Assembly (NCBI GenBank): GCA_903938815.1
Contig: CAJAES010000030.1
Coordinates: forward strand, 94,654-158,653
Reading direction: 5' to 3'
Source of the DNA: an uncultured beta proteobacterium
GTDB taxonomy: Bacteria; Pseudomonadota; Gammaproteobacteria; Burkholderiales; Burkholderiaceae_C
DNA length: 64,000 bases
Below, piece after piece: positions 27,903-36,700 of this stretch. The position numbers were made by a program, and so were the translations under genes. Below the pieces are notes generated by a model. That model saw only the letters and a list, made by a program, of their open reading frames with translations, made no database searches and had not been told where the DNA came from. Every line of letters begins with the position of its first letter. Positions within the stretch are counted from its first letter, which is position 1.

Positions 27903-29591
27903 TCAGGCCTTGGCCTTGACGTAACGGCCGGGAGCGGGCTCGATGGCCTTGAACTTGCGGCTGCCCGGAGTCTTGGGCGCCGGTACCTGCTTGCCGCCCA
28001 TCGGCTTGAGCCAGGCGCTCCAGTCGGTCCACCAACTGCCGGGGTGTTCGGTGGCGCCATCGAACCAGGCATCGGCATCGGCGGGTAGCTGGCTGCCGAT
28101 CCAGTGGCTGCGCTTGCCCTTGGCGGGCGGGTTGATGACGCCGGCGATGTGGCCGCTGGCACCGAGCACGAAGCGCTTCTTGCCCTGGAGCACGCGGGTG
28201 GAGGCGTAGGCGGCCTTCCAGGGCACGATGTGGTCCTCGCGCGAGCCGTAGATGTAGACGGGGGCCTGGATGGCCCCGAGGTCGACCTTCTCGCCGCACA
28301 CGGTGAGCTTGCCGGGCTGCTTCAGCTCGTTCTGCAGGTAGGTGTGGCGCAGGTACCAGCAGTACATCGGGCCTGGCAGGTTGGTGGAGTCGCCATTCCA
28401 GTAGAGCAGGTCGAATGGAGGCGGGGACTCGCCCTTCAGGTAGTTCGCGACCACATAGTTCCAGACCAGGTCGTTCGGACGAAGGAAGCTGAAGGTCGTG
28501 GCCAGTTCCTGGCCCTTCAGCAGGCCCGGGCCGCCGGGCGCCTGATCGCCTAGCGTCATCTCGCGCAGACGAACGGAGGATTCGTCGACGAAGATGTCCA
28601 GGATGCCGGTGTCCTGGAAGTCGAGCAGCGTGGTCAGCAGCGTCACGGAGTTCGCGGGCTGCTCGCCTCGCGCGGCCAGCACAGCCAACGCCGTTGAAAG
28701 GATGGTGCCGCCCACGCAGAAGCCCAGCGTGTTGATGGTGTCCGCCCCGGTGAGTTCGCGCACCACCTCGATCGCGCGGATGGCGCCGTCCTGGATGTAG
28801 TCGTCCCAGGTCGTGGCCTTCAGGCTTTCGTCCGGGTTGCGCCAACTGACGACGAACGTGCGGTGGCCCTGCTCGACCGTGTAGCGGATCACCGAGTTCT
28901 CGGGCTGCAGGTCGAGGATGTAGTACTTGTTGATGCAGGGCGGCACGAAGAGCATGGGCCGCTCGTGGACCTTGGCCGTCAGCGGCGTGTATTCGATGAG
29001 CTGGAACAGCGCGTTCTCGAAGATGACCGTGCCTTCGGTGGTGGCGACGTTGCGGCCGACCTCGAACACGGTCTCGTCGGTCTGCGAGACGTGGCCCTTC
29101 TTCAGGTCCTCCAGCAGGTGGCCCATGCCGGCGGTGAGGCTCTCGCCCTTGGTGTCGATGGCCTTCTGCAGGGCTTCCGGGTTGAACGCCAGGAAGTTGC
29201 TGGGGCTGGTGGCGTCGATCCATTGCTGCACGGCGAAACGCACGCGCGCCTTGGTCTTGGCATCGCCCTGCACGTTCTCGGCCATGTCCATCAGCGTGCG
29301 GGCGTTCAGCAGGTACATCTGCGCCGTGTACGCGGCCGCCGGGTTCTGCATCCAGGGCTGCGCGGCGAAGCGCCGGTCCGGCAGCGGCTTGGCGGTGGAA
29401 TCCGGCTGCAGGCGCTGGAGCGAATCGTTCCAGATCTGCGTGACGTTCTTGAGGTACTCACCCTGCATCGCGGCGAGCGGGTCCGCGGGGAGGGTCACGC
29501 CGCCCAGCGTCTTCCAGAACTCGCCAATGGCGCCGAAAGCCCCTGCCGGGTCAGTGGGCGTGGCTGTGCCCGGGTTACGCTTGTTCGTCAT
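27903..29591 (-). CDS. phaC: class I polyhydroxyalkanoate synthase
   Basis: A 562-residue class I PHA synthase that polymerises (R)-3-hydroxybutyryl-CoA into PHB granules. The lipase-like box carries nucleophile C292 (LGFCVGGTIL); catalytic Asp is in GSREDHIVPW and His in GASGHIAGVINPP. The class I N-terminal region is present. The gene heads the phaCAB operon and has a good promoter about 110 bases upstream. Confidence 0.96.
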   Translation of the reverse strand: MTNKRNPGTATPTDPAGAFGAIGEFWKTLGGVTLPADPLAAMQGEYLKNVTQIWNDSLQRLQPDSTAKPLPDRRFAAQPWMQNPAAAYTAQMYLLNARTLMDMAENVQGDAKTKARVRFAVQQWIDATSPSNFLAFNPEALQKAIDTKGESLTAGMGHLLEDLKKGHVSQTDETVFEVGRNVATTEGTVIFENALFQLIEYTPLTAKVHERPMLFVPPCINKYYILDLQPENSVIRYTVEQGHRTFVVSWRNPDESLKATTWDDYIQDGAIRAIEVVRELTGADTINTLGFCVGGTILSTALAVLAARGEQPANSVTLLTTLLDFQDTGILDIFVDESSVRLREMTLGDQAPGGPGLLKGQELATTFSFLRPNDLVWNYVVANYLKGESPPPFDLLYWNGDSTNLPGPMYCWYLRHTYLQNELKQPGKLTVCGEKVDLGAIQAPVYIYGSREDHIVPWKAAYASTRVLQGKKRFVLGASGHIAGVINPPAKGKRSHWIGSQLPADADAWFDGATEHPGSWWTDWSAWLKPMGGKQVPAPKTPGSRKFKAIEPAPGRYVKAKA

Positions 29592-29697
29592 GTGGGTCTC
29601 CTGCTGCCTCGGGTACGCCTGATGCGCCCCGGGTCGCCTGCATGTAAGGCTTCACGTTGTACGTCGGATCGCTTACCAGCGGTTGACGACGTTTTCC

Positions 29698-29726
29698 ATT
29701 ATACGAAACCAACATTCACCTGTCGA
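29698..29726 (-). promoter_or_regulatory. phaCAB promoter
   Basis: On the minus strand TCGACA (29721-29726) and a perfect TATAAT (29698-29703) are separated by exactly 17 bases, reading toward phaC 107 bases further on. The -35 hexamer ends one base before the ATG of the divergent small membrane protein gene. Confidence 0.65.
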
Positions 29727-29727
29727 G

Positions 29728-29988
29728 ATGTACCTGGTCGCCATTGCATGGATCTACGTGGTGCTGATGATGGCCGTGGCCGAGGCGATGTCGCCGATGG
29801 GCACGGTTCTCGGCGCCTTCTTCACACTGCTGCTCTACGGCGCCCTGCCGCTGGGTTTGCTGATCTACATCCTGGGCACGCCGCACCGCCGGCGCGCGCG
29901 CAAGGCGGCAGAGGCCTCAGCCGCGGCGCCAGACGGCGGCGGCGAGCCTGCCGGTGACGCCGTCGCGCCGGTAGGAAAAGAACCGTGA
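29728..29988 (+). CDS. small membrane protein, hypothetical
   Basis: An 86-residue protein with two hydrophobic segments (residues 2-20 and ~26-45, ending ILGTPHRRRARK) and a charged, Ala/Gly-rich cytoplasmic tail. I do not recognise a characterised family, though short proteins with this layout are often found near phaC in Burkholderiales. The ATG at 29728 starts directly on the first membrane helix; fifteen upstream in-frame codons look non-coding. The last 72 bases overlap the 3' end of the convergent pgeF gene. Confidence 0.68.
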   Translation: MYLVAIAWIYVVLMMAVAEAMSPMGTVLGAFFTLLLYGALPLGLLIYILGTPHRRRARKAAEASAAAPDGGGEPAGDAVAPVGKEP

Positions 29989-30693
29989 CGCATCGCTCAC
30001 GGTGCACCAGGTTCCGCCGCTGACAAGGGTCAGGCCCAATCGGCGCAACCGGGCGCGCGCCAGACCGGCCAGGTCTGCGCGCCAGCGCGGGTCGCCATCG
30101 GGGCGCGGCCGGTAGACCAGGAATTCGGAGTCCGCGGCAAACGCGTCGCGCACCTCCGCGCCCACTTCGAAGGCCTCTGGCCCGATGCACGGGCCCAGCC
30201 AGGCATGCAGTCGGGCGGGTTCGGTGCCACTGCCTTCGCACAGCGCGGCCACGGTGGCGTCGAGCACGCCTGCAGCCAGCCCCCGCCAGCCGGCATGCGC
30301 CGCGGCCACGGCGCGGCCATCGGCCGTGGCCAACAGCACGGGCAGGCAAACGGCCACCTGCACGGTGCAGGCGATGCCGGGTTCGTCGGTCCAGCAGGCA
30401 TCGGCGTCCGGAAGTGCCCGGTCCAGATCGGCCTGCGTGAGGCGCAGTACCCGCGTGCCGTGCACCTGGCGCAGCCAGACAGGTCGCGCAGGGGTCAGCA
30501 TCGACTGGAATCGCCGCCGGTTCTCGGCCACGGCAGCCGGGTCATCACCGACGGCCGCGCCCAGGTTCAGCGATTCATAAGCTCGCAGGCTGACGCCGTC
30601 CGCGCGCGTGCTGAAGAGCGCGCAGACGGGTGCGTCCCAGTCGGGGTGCAGATGCCGATGCGAGATCGAGCCAAGCCCCGGCTCAGGTGGCAT
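29917..30693 (-). CDS. pgeF: PgeF/YfiH-family (laccase-domain) protein
   Basis: A 258-residue multicopper-oxidase-like fold of the YfiH family, now associated with peptidoglycan-editing (PgeF) and purine-nucleoside phosphorylase activity. The metal-binding motifs QVHGTRV, AAHAGWRG and LGPCIGP are present. Its start overlaps the end of the isomerase gene upstream by 11 bases, so it is co-translated with the two aromatic-catabolism genes. Activity here is assigned by family only. Confidence 0.88.
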   Translation of the reverse strand: MPPEPGLGSISHRHLHPDWDAPVCALFSTRADGVSLRAYESLNLGAAVGDDPAAVAENRRRFQSMLTPARPVWLRQVHGTRVLRLTQADLDRALPDADACWTDEPGIACTVQVAVCLPVLLATADGRAVAAAHAGWRGLAAGVLDATVAALCEGSGTEPARLHAWLGPCIGPEAFEVGAEVRDAFAADSEFLVYRPRPDGDPRWRADLAGLARARLRRLGLTLVSGGTWCTVSDASRFFSYRRDGVTGRLAAAVWRRG

Positions 30694-31315
30694 CCGGGCA
30701 ATTCTCCGGCCGCGTCTGCTCGAAGGCGTCCAGCGCCATGCAGGCCTCGAAGACGCGCATGACGTTCGGCACGTGGTCCGTGCGGCACTCGAATCGCTGC
30801 GCGTTGAAGATCTGCGGCACCAGGCAGATGTCGGCCACCGTCGGCGTCTCGCCGTGGCAGAACCGGGTGGGTTGCGCGGCCAGTTGCCGCTCCACCACCT
30901 CGAGGCCGGTCTCGACCCAGTGGCGGTACCAGCGGTTCTTGTCGTCTTCCGACACCTTCAGCGGGCCGACCAGGTACTTCAGCACCCGCAGATTGTTCAG
31001 CGGATGGATCTCGCACGCGATGTCCAGCGCCAGCGCGCGCACGCGGGCGCGGCCCAGCGGGTCGCGCGGCAGGAGCGGCGGCTCGGGATGGGTCTCGTCC
31101 AGATACTCGAGGATGGCCAGCGACTGCGTCAGCACGTGGTCGCCGTCCTTCAGCAGCGGCACCAGGCGCGAAGCCGAAACGGCGGCGTACGACTCGGCCG
31201 TCTGTTCGTTCTTCTGCAGGTGCACCGAGCGGTAGTCGTATTCCAGGCCCTTCAGGGCCAGGCCGATCCTCACGCGATACGACGCCGAGGACCGGAAGTA
31301 GTTGAACAGTTCCAT
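30683..31315 (-). CDS. maleylacetoacetate or maleylpyruvate isomerase (zeta-class GST)
   Basis: A 210-residue zeta-class glutathione transferase. The N-terminal motif RSSASYRVRIGLALKG contains the SSxxxR glutathione site. These enzymes isomerise maleylacetoacetate (tyrosine degradation, MaiA) or maleylpyruvate (gentisate pathway, NagL). The gene is one base downstream of an FAH-family hydrolase, the next step in both pathways. Which pathway applies is open, since no dioxygenase gene is near. Confidence 0.88.
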   Translation of the reverse strand: MELFNYFRSSASYRVRIGLALKGLEYDYRSVHLQKNEQTAESYAAVSASRLVPLLKDGDHVLTQSLAILEYLDETHPEPPLLPRDPLGRARVRALALDIACEIHPLNNLRVLKYLVGPLKVSEDDKNRWYRHWVETGLEVVERQLAAQPTRFCHGETPTVADICLVPQIFNAQRFECRTDHVPNVMRVFEACMALDAFEQTRPENCPDAT

Positions 31316-31316
31316 C

Positions 31317-31979
31317 TCAGACGACCTCGACGCGCAGCGAGCCCAGACCATCGATGCGGCCTTCCATCACATCGCCGCGCACCACGGCGCCGACGCCTGC
31401 GGGCGTGCCGGTGTAGATGAGGTCACCGGCCTGGAGATTCCACGCCAGCGCGAGCTGTTCGATGGTCTCGGCTACGTTCCAGATCAGGTCCTTCAGGTCA
31501 CCGGTCTGCTTGCGCACGCCGTTGACGTCGAGGGTGATGGCGCCGCTCGTGAGTTCGCCGGTCCGCGCGACCGGCACGATGGGGCCGATAGGCGCCGATT
31601 GCTCGAAGGCCTTGCCGATGCTCCAGGGGCGCCCCTGCTTCTTCATCTCGTTCTGCAGGTCACGGCGGGTCATGTCGAGGCCGACGGCGTAGCCGAAGAT
31701 GCTGCCGCCGGGGCCGATGGCCACGACAAGCTCGATCTCGTGGTGAAAGTTCTTCGTGAGGGTCGGATACGGGATCTGGCCCGTCTCGCCCTCGGCGACC
31801 GGAACCACGGTGTCGGCCGGCTTCAGGAAGAAGAACGGCGGCTCGCGGCCGGTGTGGCCCATCTCCACCGCGTGCTCGGCGTAGTTGCGGCCGACGCAGT
31901 AGATGCGGTGCACGGGGAAGCTGCCGCCCCCCTCCACGGGAACGGTGGCGGCGGCGGAAGGCGCAAAGACCAGGCTCAT
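31317..31979 (-). CDS. fumarylacetoacetate hydrolase-family protein (probable fumarylpyruvate hydrolase)
   Basis: A 220-residue short FAH-family enzyme. Segments FPVHRIYCVGRNYAEHA, PTLTKNFHHEIELVVAIG and GDLIYTGTPAGVGAV hold the metal-binding acidic residues and the active-site histidine. The short form is nearer to fumarylpyruvate hydrolases (NagK) than to the ~420-residue fumarylacetoacetases, so with the adjacent isomerase it suggests a gentisate-type ring-cleavage product route. It heads the hydrolase-isomerase-pgeF transcript. Confidence 0.86.
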   Translation of the reverse strand: MSLVFAPSAAATVPVEGGGSFPVHRIYCVGRNYAEHAVEMGHTGREPPFFFLKPADTVVPVAEGETGQIPYPTLTKNFHHEIELVVAIGPGGSIFGYAVGLDMTRRDLQNEMKKQGRPWSIGKAFEQSAPIGPIVPVARTGELTSGAITLDVNGVRKQTGDLKDLIWNVAETIEQLALAWNLQAGDLIYTGTPAGVGAVVRGDVMEGRIDGLGSLRVEVV

Positions 31980-32033
31980 CAGGGGTGACTCCTTCAGGGG
32001 GGTCAACGATGATGCCATGGCACACTGCACCCC

Positions 32034-32579
32034 ATGCTCGTTGCTCGCCGTATCCAACACTGCCGGGTTTGCGGCAGCCCCACCACCTACCGGGTTCCCG
32101 AAGACGACAACCGGGACCGCGCCATCTGCAACGGTTGCGGCGAAATCCATTACGAGAATCCGATCAACGTGGTCGGGACCCTGCCCGTGTGGGAAGACCG
32201 CGTCCTGCTGTGCCGCCGCGCCATCGAACCCCGATACGGCCTGTGGACGCTGCCGGCGGGCTTTCTCGAGCTCGGCGAGAGCACCGAGGACGGCGCGCGC
32301 CGCGAAACCGACGAGGAAGCCGGCGCGCACATCGAACTGCAGGAGCTCTACACGCTGCTGAACGTGGTGGCTGTCGGGCAGGTGCATTTCTTCTACCGCG
32401 CCCGCCTGCTGGACCCTCACTTCGACCCGGGCCCCGAGACCCTGGAGGCCCAGCTCTTCGCCGAACACGAGGTGCCCTGGGACCAGATCGCGTTCCGCAC
32501 CGTTCGCGACACGCTGCGGCACTTCTTTGCCGATCGCGCTGCGGGGCGCTTCGTCCTGCACGTGGGCGATATTCGCTGA
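32034..32579 (+). CDS. Nudix hydrolase with zinc ribbon
   Basis: A 181-residue Nudix protein. C10, C13, C32 and C35 form an N-terminal zinc ribbon, as in NudC-like NADH pyrophosphatases and related ADP-ribose hydrolases, and the Nudix box spans residues 76-98 (GFLELGESTEDGARRETDEEAGA is the region; key residues G76, E83, R89, E90, E93, E94). Substrate is probably a nucleotide diphosphate derivative, exact one unknown. Divergent from the FAH-family gene. A palindrome follows its stop codon directly. Confidence 0.88.
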   Translation: MLVARRIQHCRVCGSPTTYRVPEDDNRDRAICNGCGEIHYENPINVVGTLPVWEDRVLLCRRAIEPRYGLWTLPAGFLELGESTEDGARRETDEEAGAHIELQELYTLLNVVAVGQVHFFYRARLLDPHFDPGPETLEAQLFAEHEVPWDQIAFRTVRDTLRHFFADRAAGRFVLHVGDIR

Positions 32580-32597
32580 GAACGAAAACGGTTCTCA
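32577..32597. promoter_or_regulatory. 21-base palindrome upstream of the HiPIP gene
   Basis: TGAGAAC-N7-GTTCTCA is a perfect inverted repeat with 7-base arms, beginning on the TGA of the Nudix gene. The inner 19 bases match the classical Fur-box consensus at 12 of 19 positions, which is weak. It lies ~110 bases before the HiPIP start codon. It is not followed by a T-run, so it does not look like a terminator. The regulator is not known. Confidence 0.4.
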
Positions 32598-32708
32598 TTC
32601 AGTGCGTTCGTCCGGCAACTTCGCGCAACCTGTCAGCCGAAACCTGAACTCGTGCGTTTACAGTTCGCGCGCTCACGCATTTCCGCAACTCCCTACAGGA
32701 ATCACGCC

Positions 32709-33017
32709 ATGACATCACGTCGCCAGTTCATCCAGATCATCCCCGTCGCCGGTGCCGCCCTGATCGGCGCTCGCGGTGTCCACGCCCAGGCCGCCATGGT
32801 CAAGGAAGACGACGCCCAGGCCAAGGCCCTCGGCTACGTCGCCGACGCCGCCAAGGCCGACAAGGCCAAGTACAAGCAGTTCGCCGCTGGCCAGCTGTGC
32901 AGCAACTGCGCCCTGTACCAGGGCAAGCCGGCCGACGCCGCTGGCGGTTGCGCGCTCTTCCCGGCCAAGCAGGTTGCCGGCAAGGGCTGGTGCAGCGCGT
33001 ACCAGAAGAAGGCCTGA
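32709..33017 (+). CDS. high-potential iron-sulfur protein (HiPIP)
   Basis: A 102-residue HiPIP. A twin-arginine signal (TSRRQFIQIIPVAGAALIGARGVHAQA) exports it folded to the periplasm. The four cluster cysteines are spaced C-x2-C-x13-C-x13-C (LCSNC, GGC, GWCSAY). HiPIPs carry electrons at high potential, for instance to photosynthetic reaction centres or terminal oxidases, and are frequent in Rubrivivax-like betaproteobacteria. A strong terminator follows 44 bases after the stop. The ATG at 32709 is preceded by CAGGAA. Confidence 0.93.
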   Translation: MTSRRQFIQIIPVAGAALIGARGVHAQAAMVKEDDAQAKALGYVADAAKADKAKYKQFAAGQLCSNCALYQGKPADAAGGCALFPAKQVAGKGWCSAYQKKA

Positions 33018-33061
33018 TCCAGGTCTTCCCAGGCGGGCGCCTCGATGGCGCCGCCTGACGC

Positions 33062-33089
33062 AACAAGGGCCCCTTCCGGGGCCCTTGTT
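33062..33089 (+). terminator. rho-independent terminator after HiPIP gene
   Basis: A 12-base perfect stem, AACAAGGGCCCC / GGGGCCCTTGTT, closes on the loop TTCC and is followed by CATTTTC. It ends the HiPIP transcript and may also serve the convergent lpdA operon. Confidence 0.85.
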
Positions 33090-33140
33090 CATTTTCGAGA
33101 CCGATGATCTGCGCGCCCGGGGCAGGCCCGGGCGCGCGCT

Positions 33141-34934
33141 TCAGCGGCGTGCCGGAGGCAGGTCGGTGCAGCTGCCATGCGCCACTTCCGCAGCCATGCC
33201 GATGCTCTCGCCCAGCGTCGGGTGCGGGTGGATGGTCTTGCCGATGTCCACGGCGTCGGCACCCATCTCGATGGCCAGCGCGATCTCGCCGATCATGTCG
33301 CCGGCGTGCGTGCCGACGATGCCGCCACCCAGGATCCGGCCATGGCCGTGGGCTTCGGGGCTGTCGTCGAACAGCAGCTTGGTGAAACCCTCGTCGCGAC
33401 CATTGGCAATGGCACGGCCTGAAGCCGTCCACGGGAACAGCCCCTTCTTGACCGGGATGCCCTTGGTCCGGGCCTCGTCCTCCGTCAGACCGACCCAGGC
33501 CACCTCAGGGTCGGTGTAGGCCACACTCGGGATCACGCGGGCGTCGAAGGCGCTCTTCTGGCCTGCGGCCACCTCGGCCGCCACGTGCGCCTCGTGCACC
33601 GCCTTGTGGGCCAGCATGGGCTGGCCGACGATGTCCCCGATGGCGAAGATGTGCGGCACGTTGGTGCGCATCTGCGCGTCCACCGCGATGAAGCCGCGGT
33701 CGCTGACGGCCACACCGGCCTTGTCGGCCGACAGCTTGCGGCCGTTCGGGGTGCGGCCGACGGCCTGGAGCACGAGGTCGTACATTCCTTCGCTCTTGCT
33801 GCCGTCCAGGCCTTCGAACATCACGCGGATGCCGTCGGCCGTGGCTTCGGCGCCCACGGTCTTGGTCTTCAGACGGATGTTGTCGAAGCGCTTGGCATTC
33901 ATCTTCTGCCAGACCTTGACCAGGTCGCGGTCGGCGCCCTGCATGAGGCCGTCGAGCATCTCCACCACGTCCAGGCGGGCGCCCAGCGTGGAGTAGACCG
34001 TGCCCATCTCCAGGCCGATGATGCCGCCACCGATGACGAGCATGCGCTCCGGCTTCTGGCGCAGTTCCAGTGCGCCGGTGCTGGTGACGATGCGGGGGTC
34101 GTCAGGCAGGAAGGGCAGCTTCACGGCCTCCGAGCCGGCAGCGATGACGGCCTGCTTGAAGCGCACGGTCTGCGCCTTGCCGTCCGGGCCCGTCACCGCC
34201 AGGTGGAAGGGATCGAGGAAGGCGCCGTGGCCCTGCAGCACCGTCACCTTGCGCATCTTGGCCATGGCAGCCAGGCCGCCGGTGAGCTTGCCGACCACCT
34301 TGTTCTTGTGGGCCAGCAGCTTGGGCAGTTCGATCTGAGGCGCGCCGAAGCTGATGCCCAGGTCGCCGAAGTGCGCCACCTCGTCCATCACGGCGGCCAC
34401 GTGCAGCAGCGCCTTGCTCGGGATGCAGCCCACGTTCAGGCAGACACCGCCGAGGGTCGGGAAGCGCTCCACGAGCACCACCTTCATGCCGAGGTCGGCG
34501 GCTCGGAATGCCGCGGAATAACCGCCCGGCCCGGCACCGAGCACGAGCAGGTCGCACTCGAGGTCGGCACCACCGGCATGCGCAGCCGCGACCGGCGCCG
34601 TGGCCGGCGTACCAACGGGCCCGGAAGCCGGGGCCGACGTGGTCGCCGGGGGCGGTGCAGGTGCAGGTGCAGGTGCAGGTGCAGGTGCGGCGGCCTCGGC
34701 CGACTCCAGCATCAGCAGCAGCGTGCCCTGGTTGACCTTGTCGCCGATCGCGATCTTCAGCTCCTTCACGACACCGGCATGCGACGACGGAATCTCCATC
34801 GATGCCTTGTCGGACTCCACCGTGATCAGGCTCTGCTCGGCCTTCACCGTGTCGCCGGGTTTGACCAGCAGCTCGATGACCGCCACGTCCTTGAAGTCGC
34901 CGATGTCCGGCACTTTCACTTCGATGATCGCCAT
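33141..34934 (-). CDS. lpdA: dihydrolipoyl dehydrogenase (E3) with N-terminal lipoyl domain
   Basis: A 597-residue E3 of the pyruvate dehydrogenase complex. Residues ~1-77 are a lipoyl domain with the lipoylated Lys in VESDKASME; a Pro/Ala linker made by a hexanucleotide repeat follows; then the FAD/NAD disulfide reductase, with [11 protein letters not shown], the redox-active pair [13 protein letters not shown] and the C-terminal His-Glu region HPHPTLGES. The added lipoyl domain is known in E3 of Neisseria and some betaproteobacteria. It is the last gene of aceE-aceF-lpdA, 16 bases after aceF. Confidence 0.95.
   Translation of the reverse strand: MAIIEVKVPDIGDFKDVAVIELLVKPGDTVKAEQSLITVESDKASMEIPSSHAGVVKELKIAIGDKVNQGTLLLMLESAEAAAPAPAPAPAPAPPPATTSAPASGPVGTPATAPVAAAHAGGADLECDLLVLGAGPGGYSAAFRAADLGMKVVLVERFPTLGGVCLNVGCIPSKALLHVAAVMDEVAHFGDLGISFGAPQIELPKLLAHKNKVVGKLTGGLAAMAKMRKVTVLQGHGAFLDPFHLAVTGPDGKAQTVRFKQAVIAAGSEAVKLPFLPDDPRIVTSTGALELRQKPERMLVIGGGIIGLEMGTVYSTLGARLDVVEMLDGLMQGADRDLVKVWQKMNAKRFDNIRLKTKTVGAEATADGIRVMFEGLDGSKSEGMYDLVLQAVGRTPNGRKLSADKAGVAVSDRGFIAVDAQMRTNVPHIFAIGDIVGQPMLAHKAVHEAHVAAEVAAGQKSAFDARVIPSVAYTDPEVAWVGLTEDEARTKGIPVKKGLFPWTASGRAIANGRDEGFTKLLFDDSPEAHGHGRILGGGIVGTHAGDMIGEIALAIEMGADAVDIGKTIHPHPTLGESIGMAAEVAHGSCTDLPPARR
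34654..34689 (-). repeat. hexanucleotide repeat in lpdA linker
   Basis: Five exact GGTGCA units (plus strand) and a sixth GGTGCG form a 36-base tract that encodes the Ala-Pro linker behind the lipoyl domain. Unit length keeps the frame, so length changes would alter only linker length. Confidence 0.9.
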
Positions 34935-34950
34935 GCGTGCGCTCCCGGGC

Positions 34951-36675
34951 TCAGAGCGCGATGCGGCGGAAATCCGCCAGCAGCGACGCGAAGTAGACGT
35001 TGAAGCGGGCCGCGGCGGCGCCGTCGATCACGCGGTGGTCCCAGCTCAGGCTCAGCGGCAGCATCAGGCGCGGCACGAAGGCCTTGCCGTCCCACTTGGG
35101 CTCCAGGCTGCTCTTGCACACGCCCATGATGGCCACTTCGGGCGCGTTGATGATGGGCGTGAAGTAACGGCCGCCGATGCCGCCGAGCGAGCTGATGCTG
35201 AAGCAGCCGCCGCTCATGTCGGCCGGGCCCAGCTTGCCGTCTCGGGCCTTCTTCGCGAGATCGCCCATCTCCTGGCTGATCTGGAAGATGCCCTTGCGGT
35301 CGGCGTCCTTCACCACCGGCACCATCAGGCCGCCCGGGGTGTCGGCCGCGAAGCCGATGTGGAAGTAGTTCTTCAGGACCAGCTGGTCGCCATCGAGCGA
35401 GCTGTTGAACTCGGGGAACTTCTTCAGTGCTGCGACAGCTGCCTTGATCATGAAGGCGAGCATCGTCACCTTCACACCCGACTTCTCGTTTTCCTTGTTC
35501 AGCTGGACGCGGAATGCCTCGAGCTCGGTGATGTCCGCATCATCATGGTTCGTGACATGCGGGATCACCACCCAGTTGCGGTGCAGGTTCGCACCGCTGA
35601 TCTTCTTGATGCGGCTGAGATCCTTGCGCTCGACGGGGCCGAACTTCGTGAAGTCGACCTGCGGCCAGGGCAGCAGGCCGGGGAAGGCACCGCCAGCTGC
35701 AGCTGGCGCGGCCGCGGGAGCCTTGGCCTTCTGCGCGGAGGTCTGCGCGTCGCCGGCCATCACGCCCTTGACGAAGCGCTGCACGTCCTCCTGCGTGATG
35801 CGGCCCTTGGGCCCGCTTCCCGCGACCTCGGTCAAGGGCACCCCGAGTTCGCGTGCGAAGCGGCGGATCGAGGGCGAGGCATGCGGCAGTTTGCCGTTGG
35901 CCGGCCCCGCTGCGGGCGCGGAGGCGGGCGCAGTCGCCTGAGCAGGGGCGGTGGCCGGCACCCCGGCCGGAGCTGCGGCAGGCAAGAGTGCGGATGCGGA
36001 TGCGGGTGCCGATGCCGATGCCGATGCCGATGCGGATGCGGCCGCAGGAGCCGCTGCAACCGCCGCAGCGCCGACGGCCTCGAGCATCAGCACGACCGAG
36101 CCCATCGCGACCTTGTCGCCAATGGATACGCGCACTTCCTTCACGACCCCTGCATGCGACGACGGGATCTCCATCGACGCCTTGTCGGATTCCACCGTGA
36201 TCAGGCTCTGCTCCACCTTGACGGTGTCGCCGGGCTTGACGAAGACCTCGATGACCGAGACCTCCTTGAAGTCGCCGATGTCGGGCACCTTCACTTCCAC
36301 GAGGTCGCCGGACGCTGCAGGCGCCGCCACGGGCGCAGACGCCTGAACCGGTGCGGCAGCAGCGGCCGTCGCGGGTGCCGGCGCGGGTGCCGGCGAAGAC
36401 GCCGCCGCGGCGGGCGCGGGCGCAGGCGCAGCAGCGTCGGCCGTCTCCAGCATCAGCAGCAAGCTACCCATCGCGACCTTGTCGCCGATCGCGATCTTCA
36501 GCTCCTTCACGACGCCAGCGTGCGACGAAGGAATCTCCATCGACGCCTTGTCGCTCTCCACCGTGATCAGGCTCTGCTCGGCCTTCACCGTGTCGCCGGG
36601 CTTCACCAGCAGCTCGATGACCGCCACTTCCTTGAAGTCGCCGATGTCCGGGACTCTCACTTCCACCATGGCCAT
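34951..36675 (-). CDS. aceF: dihydrolipoamide acetyltransferase (E2)
   Basis: A 574-residue E2 of the pyruvate dehydrogenase complex. Two lipoyl domains are at about 1-77 and 120-196, each with VESDKASME around the lipoylated Lys, joined by Ala/Pro/Ser-rich linkers. A peripheral-subunit-binding domain follows ([17 protein letters not shown]...[17 protein letters not shown]) and the C-terminal acyltransferase contains the [13 protein letters not shown] catalytic histidine. It is 25 bases downstream of aceE. Confidence 0.96.
   Translation of the reverse strand: MAMVEVRVPDIGDFKEVAVIELLVKPGDTVKAEQSLITVESDKASMEIPSSHAGVVKELKIAIGDKVAMGSLLLMLETADAAAPAPAPAAAASSPAPAPAPATAAAAAPVQASAPVAAPAASGDLVEVKVPDIGDFKEVSVIEVFVKPGDTVKVEQSLITVESDKASMEIPSSHAGVVKEVRVSIGDKVAMGSVVLMLEAVGAAAVAAAPAAASASASASASAPASASALLPAAAPAGVPATAPAQATAPASAPAAGPANGKLPHASPSIRRFARELGVPLTEVAGSGPKGRITQEDVQRFVKGVMAGDAQTSAQKAKAPAAAPAAAGGAFPGLLPWPQVDFTKFGPVERKDLSRIKKISGANLHRNWVVIPHVTNHDDADITELEAFRVQLNKENEKSGVKVTMLAFMIKAAVAALKKFPEFNSSLDGDQLVLKNYFHIGFAADTPGGLMVPVVKDADRKGIFQISQEMGDLAKKARDGKLGPADMSGGCFSISSLGGIGGRYFTPIINAPEVAIMGVCKSSLEPKWDGKAFVPRLMLPLSLSWDHRVIDGAAAARFNVYFASLLADFRRIAL
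35990..36037 (-). repeat. hexanucleotide repeat in aceF linker
   Basis: Eight consecutive six-base units of the GCGGAT/GCCGAT type encode an Ala-Ser-rich inter-domain linker. It parallels the repeat in lpdA; both are in-frame and presumably neutral in function. Confidence 0.85.
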
Positions 36676-36700
36676 GTCGTTGTCTCCGTTGTTCTCGTGG

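Noticed and set aside
32577..32597. Rho-independent terminator of the Nudix gene
   Set aside because: The stem is only moderately GC-rich with a 7-base loop and no T-run follows, so a protein-binding palindrome is more likely.
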